Source: Lentzea guizhouensis
GTDB taxonomy: Bacteria; Actinomycetota; Actinomycetes; Mycobacteriales; Pseudonocardiaceae
Assembly: GCF_001701025.1 (NCBI RefSeq)
Contig: NZ_CP016793.1
Span: 9,548,001 to 9,612,000 of the forward strand
Length of the DNA: 64,000 nt
Direction: 5' to 3'
Shown: piece by piece, positions 27,491-40,626 of the stretch
Layout: each line of letters starts with the position of its first letter
How positions within the stretch are numbered: the first letter of the stretch is position 1
Position numbers and translations under genes: made by a program
Notes under the pieces: model-generated
What the model saw: only the letters and a program-made list of their open reading frames with translations
Told to the model about the DNA's origin: nothing
Databases searched by the model: none

Positions 27491-28266
27491 ATGTCGGTCG
27501 ACCTGCTGCGCTGCCCCGTGTGCGCGCATCGGCTCCACCCCGCCGGCGGCGCACTCCGGTGCCCCGCGGGCCATGCGTTCGACATCGGCCGCCACGGCTA
27601 CGTCAGCCTGCTCTCCGGCACCCGTCCCACCAGCGGTGACGATCCCGCGATGGTCGCGGCGCGGCACCGGTTCCTCGCGACCGGCGGCTACGCGCCCATC
27701 CGCGATGCCGTGGCCGCGCTCGCCGGGACCGGCGAGACGGTCGTGGACGTCGGCTGCGGCACCGGCTACCACCTGGCCGGGTGCTCGACCACCTGCCCGG
27801 CGCCCGGGCTGGCCTGGACACGTCGGTGCGCGCGGCGCGGTCCGCAGCCAGGGTGCACCCGCGGGCGGCCGCGGCGACGTGGGACGTGTTCCGGCCGTTC
27901 CCATTGGCCGACGGGGTGGCCGACGTCGTGCTGGACGTGTTCGCGCCGCGCAACCCGGCCGAGTTCCACCGGGTGCTGCGCCGCGGGGGCAGGTTGGTGG
28001 TCGCGCGCCCGACCGCACGGCACCTGGCCCAACTGCCCGGTGTGGTCGGGGTCGACCCGGCCAAGGAGAACCGGCTGAGCCGGGTGCTGGCCGGGCGGTT
28101 CACGCCCGTGACCACCGAGGACGTCACCTACTCGCTCTCGCTCAGCCGGGAGGACGCCTCGAACCTGGCCAGTATGACGCCGAACGCGCGGCACGGCGTT
28201 CCACCCGGCGTGACCGCCTGTGAAGTGACGGTCTCCGTGCTGGTCACCGCCTACCAGGCCCGCTAG
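27491..28266 (+). pseudogene. RlmA-type 23S rRNA (guanine-N1) methyltransferase, frameshifted
   Basis: The first frame gives MSVDLLRCPVCAHRL, with the zinc-binding cysteines and histidine of the RlmA N-terminal finger, then the SAM loop VVDVGCGTGYHLAG. One missing base at about 27776-27781 (GGCCGGGTG) breaks the frame. The remainder (VLDHLPGARAGLDTSVRAAR, DVVLDVFAPRNPAEFHRVLR) continues in the next frame to 28266, with the family's TPNARHG motif. Restored length would be about 258 residues, which is normal. The enzyme family methylates G745 or G748 of 23S rRNA, and G748 methylation contributes to tylosin resistance. The break may be a sequencing error. Confidence 0.85.
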
Positions 28267-28274
28267 AACGCGCG

Positions 28275-28306
28275 GAGCGCCCGCGGGTCGGGACCCGCGG
28301 GCGCTC
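28275..28306. terminator. Bidirectional terminator between convergent genes
   Basis: A 15-bp perfect GC-rich stem with a GG loop lies between the methyltransferase gene and the convergent protease gene. Confidence 0.8.
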
Positions 28307-28322
28307 ACCGTCGTTGCGGGCG

Positions 28323-29423
28323 TCAGCTCGTGACGAGCGTCAGGTTGTACGCCGAGAGGATCTCGTTGACCGGCTGGAAGTAGGTCGTGCCGCCGCTCGT
28401 GCAGTTGCCGGAGCCACCCGAGGTGACGCCCTGCGCCTGCGTGCCGCTGACCCATGAGCCACCCGAGTCACCGGGCTCCGCGCACACGTCGGTGCGCGTG
28501 AGGCCGCTGACCGAGCCCTCCTGGTAGTTCACCGTCTGGTTCTTGGCCGAGACGGTGCCGCAGTGCCAGCCCGTGGTCGAGCCGGAACGGCAGATCGACG
28601 CGCCGACCGCGGCCTCGGTGTTGCCGGAGACGATGACGTCCGCGCCGCCGTAGTGGTTCACCTTGGCCGTGGGCGTCCACGACGAGTTGGCCTTGACCCA
28701 CCCGTAGTCGTTGCCGGGGAAGGACGAGCCCTCGAACGCGCCGAGTGCGGTGCGGTCGGCACCGGCCACGGAGTCACCGGGCGAGCCGCAGTGACCGGCG
28801 GTGACGAACCCGCCCTGCACCGCGAAGCCCACCGAGCAGCGGCCGGCGTTGTTGATGTAGTAGGCGTCACCACCGCGGATGTCCTTGAACAACCGCGGCG
28901 CCTCATCGGTCTCGACGACCTGGGCGAGCGTGCCCGCCTTGGCCGCGAACGACTCGGCCGCCTGCACCTGGCCGCGCTTCACCGTGACGGTGACGGCGTT
29001 GGACCTGGTGTCGACGAACCAGCCGGTGACCGCTGCCGGGGCCTTCTCCGCGTCCAGCCTGGCCTTGGCCGCGTCCAGGTCGCCGGCCTTGTTGGCCACC
29101 GTCCTCGGCTCGGCGCCGAGCCGGCGCAGCCCGTCGGACTTGGCCTCGTCGGTCACGCCCACGACGAGCTTGCCGGTGGACGCGTCGAACCACGCGCCAC
29201 CGAAGTCGTCACCGGCGAAACCCTTCGCGACGTGCTGCAGGACCGCGGCCGCGCTCTCCTGGCGCAGCCTCTCCGCCGCCTGCCGGGCGTCCAGGCCGAG
29301 GTCGCGCTGCATCGCGGTCAGCAGTTCCGCCGACGGTTCCGGCGCGGCGACAGCGGCAGGGGTGGCTGTCGTCGCGAACGCACCCGCCAGGACGGCGACC
29401 GCCGCGAAAGCAATGCGCTTCAT
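28323..29423 (-). CDS. Secreted S1-family serine protease (streptogrisin/alpha-lytic type)
   Basis: A 366-residue prepro-enzyme. The signal peptide spans residues 1-27 (ends TPAAVAA). The alpha-lytic-type pro-region is about 28-180 and acts as a folding chaperone. The mature protease starts near DIRGGDAYYI (181). The catalytic triad is H211 in VTAGHCG, D239 in GNDYGWV and S320 in EPGDSGGSW, with disulfide cysteine pairs as in streptogrisins. There is no C-terminal binding domain. It is divergent from a second secreted protease with a shared promoter region, which suggests joint control of extracellular proteolysis. Confidence 0.95.
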   Translation of the reverse strand: MKRIAFAAVAVLAGAFATTATPAAVAAPEPSAELLTAMQRDLGLDARQAAERLRQESAAAVLQHVAKGFAGDDFGGAWFDASTGKLVVGVTDEAKSDGLRRLGAEPRTVANKAGDLDAAKARLDAEKAPAAVTGWFVDTRSNAVTVTVKRGQVQAAESFAAKAGTLAQVVETDEAPRLFKDIRGGDAYYINNAGRCSVGFAVQGGFVTAGHCGSPGDSVAGADRTALGAFEGSSFPGNDYGWVKANSSWTPTAKVNHYGGADVIVSGNTEAAVGASICRSGSTTGWHCGTVSAKNQTVNYQEGSVSGLTRTDVCAEPGDSGGSWVSGTQAQGVTSGGSGNCTSGGTTYFQPVNEILSAYNLTLVTS

Positions 29424-29603
29424 AGGCGCTTCTCCTCATCTTCGATCCGTGCAGGGCCGGAGTAACACCGGACCGGGCAGTGGCGATGAGGGGGATGGCT
29501 GTGCTGCAACACAGCCCGCACGACACCGGATGCACGGCGTCCCCAGGCGGCTGAACTGCCCGATCAGTTCGTTGCTCCGTCCGGGCGACGCTATGTCGCG
29601 CTG

Positions 29604-29619
29604 CCTACCGGCCGGTAGG
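29604..29619. promoter_or_regulatory. 16-bp perfect palindrome, likely repressor operator
   Basis: CCTACCGGCCGGTAGG is fully self-complementary. TACCGG-CCGGTA cores are common among TetR-family operators in actinobacteria. No TetR gene is adjacent, so the regulator would act from elsewhere. Confidence 0.45.
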
Positions 29620-29713
29620 GTCGATCGGCGGGTTGGACTTCGGCGTTCGGGTTGGTATAGCGAATTCAAATGCGCTCTCTCAGCCTATTTCCGTGACTGC
29701 GGGTGAGCGATTC

Positions 29714-29745
29714 CTGTTGACATGCACTGCAAAATGTGTCAACAG
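29714..29745 (+). promoter_or_regulatory. Inverted repeat containing a -35 element upstream of the subtilase gene
   Basis: Arms CTGTTGACA and TGTCAACAG are exact inverted repeats 14 bases apart, 88 bases before the subtilase start. The left arm contains a consensus -35 TTGACA, so a bound repressor would block it. Confidence 0.45.
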
Positions 29746-29832
29746 TTGCGTCGTCCCGGCCTATCCCTCTGACCTGCGGGTTTGGTCTAGCGTGCAGGAC
29801 ACCCTGTTCCCTGCTAGAGGGAGAACCCTGCA

Positions 29833-31626
29833 ATGCGAAGAGTCTTGGGTACGGGACTCACCGCCGCCGCTGCCATCTGTCTGGCCGTCGCCGTGGTGCC
29901 CGCAGCCTCCGCTCAGGAAAATGTCGGAACGATTCTCGGCGTCGACCGCGCCGAGGTCGTGAAGGACAGCTACATCGTCTCGCTCAAGTCCGGCACGGCG
30001 TCGAGGGCCGCCGCTCCGGACCTGGCCGGACGCTACGGCGGCAAGGTGCGCGACGTCTGGGAGCACGCGCTCAACGGCTTCTCGGTGACCATGACCGAGA
30101 AGCAGGCCGCGCGCCTGGCCGCCGACCCGCGTGTCGCGTTCGTCCAGCAGGACGCCGTGGTGCACGCGCTCGACGTGCAGCAGAACCCGCCGTCGTGGGG
30201 CATCGACCGCGTCGACCAGCGTGATCTGCCGCTGAGCAACAGCTACCAGTACGACACCACCGCGTCCAACGTGACGGCGTACATCATCGACACCGGTGTC
30301 CGCACCACGCACCAGACGTTCGGCGGCCGTGCCACGTGGGGCACCAACACCGTCGACTCCAACAACACCGACTGCAACGGCCACGGCACGCACGTCGCCG
30401 GCACCGTCGCGGGCTCGCAGTACGGCGTCGCGAAGGCCGCCAAGGTCGTCGCCGTCAAGGTGCTGAACTGCGCCGGTTCCGGCACCACCGCCGGCGTCGT
30501 CAACGGCGTCAACTGGGTCACCCAGAACGCCGTGAAGCCCGCCGTCGCGAACATGTCGCTCGGTGGCGGCGCGGACTCCGCGCTCGACACGGCCGTGCGC
30601 AACTCCATCGCGTCCGGCGTCACCTACGCGATCGCGTCGGGCAACTCGAACACCGACGCGTGCTCGACCTCCCCGGCCCGCGTCGCCGAGGCGATCACCG
30701 TCAACTCCTCGACGAACACCGACGCGCGCTCGTCGTTCTCGAACTACGGCTCCTGCACGGACATCTACGCGCCGGGCTCGAACATCGTGTCGGCGTGGAT
30801 GACCAACGACACCTCCACGAACAACATCTCCGGCACGTCGATGGCGACCCCGCACGTCGCGGGCGCCGCGGCCCTGTGGCTCGCCACGCACCCGACCGAC
30901 TCCCCCGCCGCGGTGTGGGCCGGCCTGAACGCGGCCTCCACCCCCAACAAGATCACCAACGTCGGCGCCAACACGCCGAACAAGCTGCTCTACACGCTGT
31001 GGGGCGGCGGCCAGCCCGGCAACCCGTCGGTGACCAACCCCGGTAACCAGACCTCCACGGTCGGCACCCCGGTGTCGCTGCAGCTCTCGGCCTCCGGCGG
31101 CACCGCGCCGTACACCTGGTCCGTGACCGGTCTCCCGGCCGGCCTGACGGCGTCGTCCTCCGGCGCCATCTCCGGCACGCCGACCACCGCCGGCACCTAT
31201 TCGGTCACCGCCACTGTGACCGACGCGGCCGGCAAGACCGGCACGGCGACCTTCTCGTGGGTCGTCAACGCGGTCGGCGGCAGCTGTGACGCCCGCACCA
31301 ACTCCACCCCGGTCGCGATCCCGGACCAGCAGACCGTGACCAGCACCATCGTGGTCTCCGGCTGCTCGGGCAACGCGTCGGCCACCGCCTCCGTCAAGGT
31401 GGCCATCACCCACACCTACAAGGGCGACCTGGTGGTCGACCTGGTCGCGCCGGACGGCACCGTCGTCAACCTGCACAACCGCAGCGGCGGCTCGGCCGAC
31501 AACATCAACGAGACCTACACCAAGAACCTCTCCGGTGAGGCCGCCAACGGCACCTGGACGCTGCGCGTGCGCGACGCGGCGTTCCTGGACACGGGCACGT
31601 TGAACAGCTGGACGCTCGACGTCTGA
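29833..31626 (+). CDS. Secreted subtilisin-like S8 protease with Ig-like and P domains
   Basis: A 597-residue prepro-enzyme of the proteinase K/aqualysin type. Signal peptide 1-27; inhibitor I9 pro-domain about 40-113 (DSYIVSLKSG to FVQQDAVVHA). The catalytic domain has D153 in IIDTGVR, H184 in NGHGTHVAG, N271 in ASGNSNT and S336 in GTSMATPHVAG. A putative Ig fold (about 398-478, TYSVTATVTDAAGKTGTATF) and a proprotein-convertase P domain (about 490-597, HTYKGDLVVDLVAPDGTVVN) follow. Such C-terminal domains stabilise the enzyme or bind substrate. A strong terminator follows. Confidence 0.96.
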   Translation: MRRVLGTGLTAAAAICLAVAVVPAASAQENVGTILGVDRAEVVKDSYIVSLKSGTASRAAAPDLAGRYGGKVRDVWEHALNGFSVTMTEKQAARLAADPRVAFVQQDAVVHALDVQQNPPSWGIDRVDQRDLPLSNSYQYDTTASNVTAYIIDTGVRTTHQTFGGRATWGTNTVDSNNTDCNGHGTHVAGTVAGSQYGVAKAAKVVAVKVLNCAGSGTTAGVVNGVNWVTQNAVKPAVANMSLGGGADSALDTAVRNSIASGVTYAIASGNSNTDACSTSPARVAEAITVNSSTNTDARSSFSNYGSCTDIYAPGSNIVSAWMTNDTSTNNISGTSMATPHVAGAAALWLATHPTDSPAAVWAGLNAASTPNKITNVGANTPNKLLYTLWGGGQPGNPSVTNPGNQTSTVGTPVSLQLSASGGTAPYTWSVTGLPAGLTASSSGAISGTPTTAGTYSVTATVTDAAGKTGTATFSWVVNAVGGSCDARTNSTPVAIPDQQTVTSTIVVSGCSGNASATASVKVAITHTYKGDLVVDLVAPDGTVVNLHNRSGGSADNINETYTKNLSGEAANGTWTLRVRDAAFLDTGTLNSWTLDV

Positions 31627-31646
31627 GCTCCCGCGGTGAAGTGACG

Positions 31647-31676
31647 ACCGCCCCCGGCATTCGTGCCGGGGGCGGT
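31647..31676 (+). terminator. Intrinsic terminator after the subtilase gene
   Basis: A 13-bp perfect stem with a stable TTCG tetraloop is followed by TTCTTCT. Confidence 0.88.
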
Positions 31677-32292
31677 TTCTTCTACCCAAGACCGCCGGGG
31701 TGGTGCCGCCGTTCGAGGCGTCCCCGGCCGGCGACGGCGTGCTGGCGTTGGAGCCGTCGGGCGAGCACGGGTGGCCGGAGGTCTGAAAACTTCTAATTCC
31801 CGCGCGGACGGAATTCGTGGCCCAACGGGAAACAATGAGGGGTGCCCGGTATTGTCCGGACACCCCCTCTTGCGCATTGGCAGCTCCCACAAGCGGCAGC
31901 AAGGGGGCTGCTCACCGAACTCGTCTGGACCGCAGAGAGACTCGGCACCTTCCCCACAGAAGGCGGATCCATCTTGACACCGCATGTGGGGCGAGGGCAG
32001 GTCAATTGTGCGCCAGATCAAGGTCAGTGCATCCCCAGCCGGTCCCCGCGCTGATCAGCGCTCATGATACCGCCGCGAGCGGAATCGAGCGCTCACGGGC
32101 TCCACGCTGAAGATTCCTCTCCCACCACGGGACCCACGCCGAAGATCGCGGTACGTCTTCGGCGTGGATCCCGAATGCCTTGCCCCGTCCTCTCCGGGCG
32201 CTGTATCAAACCGCACAGCACTCGGGACTCGGCAGCTCCCGAATGTCAGTTCGGCCAATTCATCTGGACCGCGACCCGAGAGAGTTGAAACG
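31677..32292. other. Long non-coding stretch with repeats and hairpins
   Basis: No complete gene is supported over about 615 bases. A short frame ending at 31786 (VVPPFEASPAGDGVLALEPS) has strongly coding-like codon use and may be the 3' end of a lost gene. Further on are a hairpin at 31829-31868, two diverged copies of an upstream module (around 31879-31945 and 32231-32290), and a strong hairpin at 32134-32167. The second module copy runs straight into the start of the small membrane-protein gene. Confidence 0.5.
32134..32167. repeat. Strong hairpin with an alternative left arm at 32102-32113
   Basis: CCACGCCGAAGA (32134-32145) pairs perfectly with TCTTCGGCGTGG (32156-32167). A second copy of the left arm, CCACGCTGAAGA at 32102-32113, could pair with the same right arm with one G-U. 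Mutually exclusive pairing of this kind is typical of attenuators, but a plain terminator is also possible. Confidence 0.5.
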
Positions 32293-32475
32293 GTGAGTCC
32301 CATCATCTGTGCGGTGCCCGCTCCACTGCAATCCGCGCTGTCCCGCATCGGGCCGGTGGAAGTGCGGAGCGGCGAGGCGGAGCTGCGCCTCCTGCTGGCC
32401 TTCGTCCTGCTGGGGGCCGTCACGGCCGCGGCGACGGTGCTCGTCACCCGGTCTTCGAAGGGCCGGGTGGGATGA
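32293..32475 (+). CDS. Small single-pass membrane protein
   Basis: A 60-residue frame from GTG 32293 with one clear transmembrane helix (LRLLLAFVLLGAVTAAATVL, about residues 31-50) followed by a positive tail. Its TGA abuts the GTG of the next gene directly, so the two would be coupled. No family recognised. A real gene is likely because coding-like codon use begins at this point. Confidence 0.5.
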   Translation: MSPIICAVPAPLQSALSRIGPVEVRSGEAELRLLLAFVLLGAVTAAATVLVTRSSKGRVG

Positions 32476-34026
32476 GTGGGCCAGAAGAGGCTGAAGCCGA
32501 TCCGCGACGCGAGCAGTCCGGCCGGGGTCGTCGCGTCCTTTCTGCGCGGCATCTACACCGGAAACACCGACCTGACGCTCGCGCGACTGTCCTCGGGGAC
32601 CGGCTACTCGCAGGCGTCGTTGTCCGAGGCGCTCAGCGGCAAGACCATGCCGTCGCTGGAGCTGGTCAACGCTTTCGTGGAAGGGTGCGGCCGGGACGAC
32701 GTGACGGTCGAGGCCGGACACGTGTGGCGCCGGGAGAAGGCCCGCAGCCAGGGGTCCACCCGGCCACCACGGCCCGACCACGCGGACACGTGGGAGAGCC
32801 TGCACCACGAGCTGGTGCTGCTGGCTCACGAGTCCGGCGTCTTCTCCCCGAAGGCTCTGTGCGACGCAGCGGCGGCAGCAGGTGACTCGATCACGCACAC
32901 GTCCGCCCACCGCTGGCTCACCACGTCGCAGCCACTTCGGCTGGAGAGCCTGCACACGATCCTCACCGCGTGCAGGGTGCCCATGCGGCACCGCGAACCG
33001 TGGGTGCGAGCGCACGACCGCGCCGCGAACGCCGGCGGCTCGGCACGGGCGTCGACCCACAAGGCCACCGGTCCCCCGCTGACCACGCTCAGCCCCGAGG
33101 CACTGACCGAGGAGCTCCGGCGGCTGCGCCGTGGCCCCGGCGTGCACGCGCCGGACCTGAAGGACGCACTCGGCCCCGTGTTGCGCCAGCTCTGCGATCT
33201 CACGGAGTTCGACGGCTCGGAAACGGTGCGCCGCAAGGTCGGTGAGTGGGTCCGGGACGTCACCGAGGACCTCCCGCCGGACGTGCGCGTCGCCGTCGTC
33301 ACCACGCTCGGGCTCAACCCGGACGCTCCGCACCGCGTGTTCCGGGAACGGGTCGAGTGGCTCGCCGCTCATCAGGACCGCAGCCCCGGAACCTCCCGGC
33401 GCAGGATCGACGAGGCGTTGGCGCGCATGGCGGAAGCGGCGATCGCGGCACCTCGCCCGGTGTCCCAGGCCACCCGTGAGCACGCCTGGCACCTGCGGGA
33501 GTTCGAGGCGGTGCTCAGTCTGGACGGTGCCACACCGCGGTGCACCGAAAGCAGGACGATCGTGGCCGACCGCGACGGACTCGACCGGGTCACCTGGTCC
33601 TTCACCCTGCCGCGCAACGGCGACGCCACACCCGCCGAGCTGGACGTGATCGTGTTGCACGGGGCGCAGCTGCTGTCGACGGAACGGCCGTCGCCGCGGC
33701 GGTTCGTGCTGGGCCTCGGCCTGCCCAGGCGACTGCGGCTGGGAGAGGTGCACGACTTCGCGCTCCAGGTGAGCGTGCCCGACGGCCGGTGGAACCCGCG
33801 GTACGTGTTCTGGCCGGAGCGGCGGTGCGAACGCTTCCGGCTCGTGTCCAGGTTCGGTGCACGGACACCCACGGCGGTGTGGCGGATCGACCACGTGTTC
33901 CACCGCAACGCCGACGAGATCGACTCCGGGCGCGACTACATGGCGGTGGACGACTGCGGCGAGGTCCACGCCGCGTTCGCCGAACTGCAGGCGGGCCACG
34001 GGTACGGCCTGAGCTGGACGTGGTGA
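32476..34026 (+). CDS. Large HTH-containing protein of unknown function
   Basis: A 516-residue protein. Residues 10-80 form an XRE-like helix-turn-helix as seen in many actinobacterial regulators (AGVVASFLRGIYTGNTDLTLA, GTGYSQASLSEALSGKTMPS). Residues 95-190 repeat a similar all-helical pattern (FSPKALCDAAAAAGDSITHT, HRWLTTSQPLRLESLHTILT), so there may be a second HTH. The C-terminal 170 residues are strand-rich with many tryptophans and arginines and end GHGYGLSWTW; I cannot name this domain. GTG 32476 directly follows the small membrane-protein stop. It could be a cytoplasmic sensor-regulator, but this is inference. Confidence 0.75.
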   Translation: MGQKRLKPIRDASSPAGVVASFLRGIYTGNTDLTLARLSSGTGYSQASLSEALSGKTMPSLELVNAFVEGCGRDDVTVEAGHVWRREKARSQGSTRPPRPDHADTWESLHHELVLLAHESGVFSPKALCDAAAAAGDSITHTSAHRWLTTSQPLRLESLHTILTACRVPMRHREPWVRAHDRAANAGGSARASTHKATGPPLTTLSPEALTEELRRLRRGPGVHAPDLKDALGPVLRQLCDLTEFDGSETVRRKVGEWVRDVTEDLPPDVRVAVVTTLGLNPDAPHRVFRERVEWLAAHQDRSPGTSRRRIDEALARMAEAAIAAPRPVSQATREHAWHLREFEAVLSLDGATPRCTESRTIVADRDGLDRVTWSFTLPRNGDATPAELDVIVLHGAQLLSTERPSPRRFVLGLGLPRRLRLGEVHDFALQVSVPDGRWNPRYVFWPERRCERFRLVSRFGARTPTAVWRIDHVFHRNADEIDSGRDYMAVDDCGEVHAAFAELQAGHGYGLSWTW

Positions 34027-34066
34027 GGCCGGGGCGGGCACCGGACGGTGCCCGCCCCGGCGACTG

Positions 34067-35305
34067 TCAGAGCTCCACGCCCAGCAGCGCATCCACCGCC
34101 GTACGCACCTGCGACGGCCCGTGCGTGTCCGACCCGCGCACCGACAGCGCCTCATCCGCCCACGCGTCGATAGCGGCCAACGCGCGCGGCGTGTCGAGGT
34201 CGTTGCCCAGGTGGTCGCGCAACCGCGTCACGGTGTCCACAGCGGACGGTCCCGAGGGGAGTGACACCGCGCGGCGCCACTTGTCCACCCGCACCAGTGC
34301 CTCGTCGAGCAGCGCCTGGGTCCACGGGCGGTCTTCGCGGTAGTGGCCGGCCAGCAGGGCGAGCCTGATCGCGTTCGGGTCCACCTTCGAGGCGCGCAGC
34401 TTCGAGACGAAGACCAGGTTGCCGCGCGACTTCGACATCTTCTCGCCGTCGAGGCCGATCATGCCCGCGTGCACGTAGTGGCGGGCGAACGGGTGTTCGC
34501 CGGTCTGGGCCTCGGCGTGGGCCGCGGAGTACTCGTGGTGCGGGTAGATCAGGTCGGAGCCGCCGCCCTGGACGTCGAAGCCCATGCCGAGGCGGTTGTG
34601 GGCGATGGCGCTGCACTCGATGTGCCAGCCGGGACGGCCTTCGCCGAGCTCCGACGGCCACGACGGCTCGCCGGGGCGGGCGACGCGCCACAGCAGGGCG
34701 TCGAGCGGGTGCTTCTTGCCGGGACGGTCGGGGTCGCCGCCGCGTTCGGCGAAGAGCGCCCTCATCGTCTCCTCCGAGTAGTTCGACTCGTAGCCGAACC
34801 GGCCGGTGGTGTTGTGCTCGAAGTAGACGTCCGGGTACTCGTCGTCGTCCACGCGGTAGGCGTGGCCGTCGGCCACCAGCTTCGCGACCACCTCGACGAT
34901 CTCCGGGATCGCCTCGACGATCCCGACGAAGTCCTGCGGCGGCAGGACGCGCAGGGCCGCCATGTCCTCGCGGAACAGGGCCGTCTCACGCATGGCGAGG
35001 ACGACCCAGTCGTCCTTGTCGCGGATCGCGCGCTCGAGCAGGGGGTCGTCGACGTCGGTGACGTTCTGGACGTAGTGCACGTTGTGGCCGTTGTCGAGCC
35101 AGATGCGGTGCACGAGGTCGAAGGCCAGGTAGGTGGCGGCGTGGCCGAGGTGCGTCGCGTCGTACGGCGTGATGCCGCACACGTACAACCTGGCGGTGTC
35201 TCCTGGCGCCGTCGGACGCACTTCGCCCGTAGCCGTGTCGTACAGCCGCAGCGGGCGGGGGTCCCCCGGAACCCGCGGCACAGGAATGGATGACCAGGTC
35301 TGCAT
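34067..35305 (-). CDS. mshC: Mycothiol ligase MshC
   Basis: A 412-residue ATP-dependent enzyme joining cysteine to GlcN-inositol in mycothiol biosynthesis. It is a relative of cysteinyl-tRNA synthetase without the tRNA-binding tail. Motifs: [17 protein letters not shown], with the zinc/cysteine-binding C and an HxGH element; [13 protein letters not shown] with further zinc ligands; and the KMSKS loop in [13 protein letters not shown] 35305 begins [14 protein letters not shown], the usual MshC N-terminus. Mycothiol is the main thiol of actinobacteria. It is divergent from the GH2 gene. Confidence 0.97.
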   Translation of the reverse strand: MQTWSSIPVPRVPGDPRPLRLYDTATGEVRPTAPGDTARLYVCGITPYDATHLGHAATYLAFDLVHRIWLDNGHNVHYVQNVTDVDDPLLERAIRDKDDWVVLAMRETALFREDMAALRVLPPQDFVGIVEAIPEIVEVVAKLVADGHAYRVDDDEYPDVYFEHNTTGRFGYESNYSEETMRALFAERGGDPDRPGKKHPLDALLWRVARPGEPSWPSELGEGRPGWHIECSAIAHNRLGMGFDVQGGGSDLIYPHHEYSAAHAEAQTGEHPFARHYVHAGMIGLDGEKMSKSRGNLVFVSKLRASKVDPNAIRLALLAGHYREDRPWTQALLDEALVRVDKWRRAVSLPSGPSAVDTVTRLRDHLGNDLDTPRALAAIDAWADEALSVRGSDTHGPSQVRTAVDALLGVEL

Positions 35306-35319
35306 GCGTCCGACACTAA

Positions 35320-39702
<4,383 letters not shown>

Positions 39703-39778
39703 GGCGTACCGTTGAGGTCACGCGGGAGTCCCGCGTTCCCTTCAGGGACACGCGGAGCCCCCGCGTGCCGGAAGCGGG

Positions 39779-40567
39779 GTGGCGATGATCTTCTTCGAGG
39801 TCCTCGGTGGGCTGGTGGCGCTCGGCGGGGTGGGGCTCGCGATGAGCGCGCGGGTCATCAAGCAGTTCGAGCAGGGACTGGTGTTCCGGTTCGGCAGGCT
39901 CCAGGAGAGCGTGCGCGGGCCAGGGCTGACGATGCTGCTCCCCGGCGTGGACCAGCTGCGCAAGGTCAACATGCAGATCGTCACCCTGCCCGTGCCCGCC
40001 CAGGACGGCATCACCCGCGACAACGTCACCGTGCGGGTCGACGCCGTCGTCTACTTCAAGGTGCAGGACCCGGCGAAGGCCGTCGTCAACGTCGAGGACT
40101 ACCGGTTCGCGATGCTGCAGGTGGCGCAGACGTCGCTGCGGTCGATCATCGGCAAGAGCGAGCTGGACGACCTGCTGTCCAACCGCGAGAACCTCAACCA
40201 GGGCCTGGAGCTGATGATCGACACGCCCGCGCTGTCGTGGGGCATCGACATCGACCGGGTCGAGATCAAGGACGTGGCGCTGCCGGAGAGCATGAAGCGC
40301 TCGATGTCGCGGCAGGCGGAGGCCGAACGCGAGCGCCGGGCCCGGATCATCACCGCGGACGGCGAGCTGCAGGCGTCGAAGAAGCTGTCCGAGGCGGCGG
40401 GCCGCATGGAGCAGACGCCGGCGGCGCTGCAGCTTCGGTTGCTGCAGACGATCGTCGAGGTGGCGGCGGAGAAGAACTCCACGCTGGTGCTGCCGTTCCC
40501 CGTGGAGCTGCTGCGGTTCCTGGAGAAGAACACGAACGAACTACGCAAGGGTGATTCGCCCGAGTGA
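39779..40567 (+). CDS. Slipin/SPFH-domain membrane protein (stomatin-like)
   Basis: A 262-residue protein with an N-terminal membrane hairpin or anchor (residues 3-25), an SPFH/band-7 domain (about 28-190, EQGLVFRFGRLQESVRGPGL, VRVDAVVYFKVQDPAKAV, MLQVAQTSLRSIIGKSELDD), and a C-terminal helical coiled-coil tail. Slipins organise membrane microdomains and often pair with NfeD, which is absent here. The start is GTG 39779 or ATG 39785. It ends 59 bases before the caspase gene, in the same direction. Confidence 0.92.
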   Translation: MAMIFFEVLGGLVALGGVGLAMSARVIKQFEQGLVFRFGRLQESVRGPGLTMLLPGVDQLRKVNMQIVTLPVPAQDGITRDNVTVRVDAVVYFKVQDPAKAVVNVEDYRFAMLQVAQTSLRSIIGKSELDDLLSNRENLNQGLELMIDTPALSWGIDIDRVEIKDVALPESMKRSMSRQAEAERERRARIITADGELQASKKLSEAAGRMEQTPAALQLRLLQTIVEVAAEKNSTLVLPFPVELLRFLEKNTNELRKGDSPE

Positions 40568-40626
40568 GTTAACCGGCGTAACGCCTTCGGCCTCCGAGCG
40601 ACCTCCGGTCAGGGGGTACGACCGAA

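Larger units (their letters stand above)
29424..29832. other. Divergent promoter region of two secreted proteases
   Basis: No gene is seen in these 409 bases. It holds a 16-bp perfect palindrome at 29604-29619 and a long inverted repeat at 29714-29745, described separately. GC content drops near 29650-29760, as expected of promoter DNA. Confidence 0.6.

Noticed and set aside
39703..39778. Possible terminator after the GH2 gene
   Set aside because: Short GC-rich inverted segments (CGCGGGA, TCCCGCG) are present, but no single stable stem-loop with a reasonable loop could be drawn.
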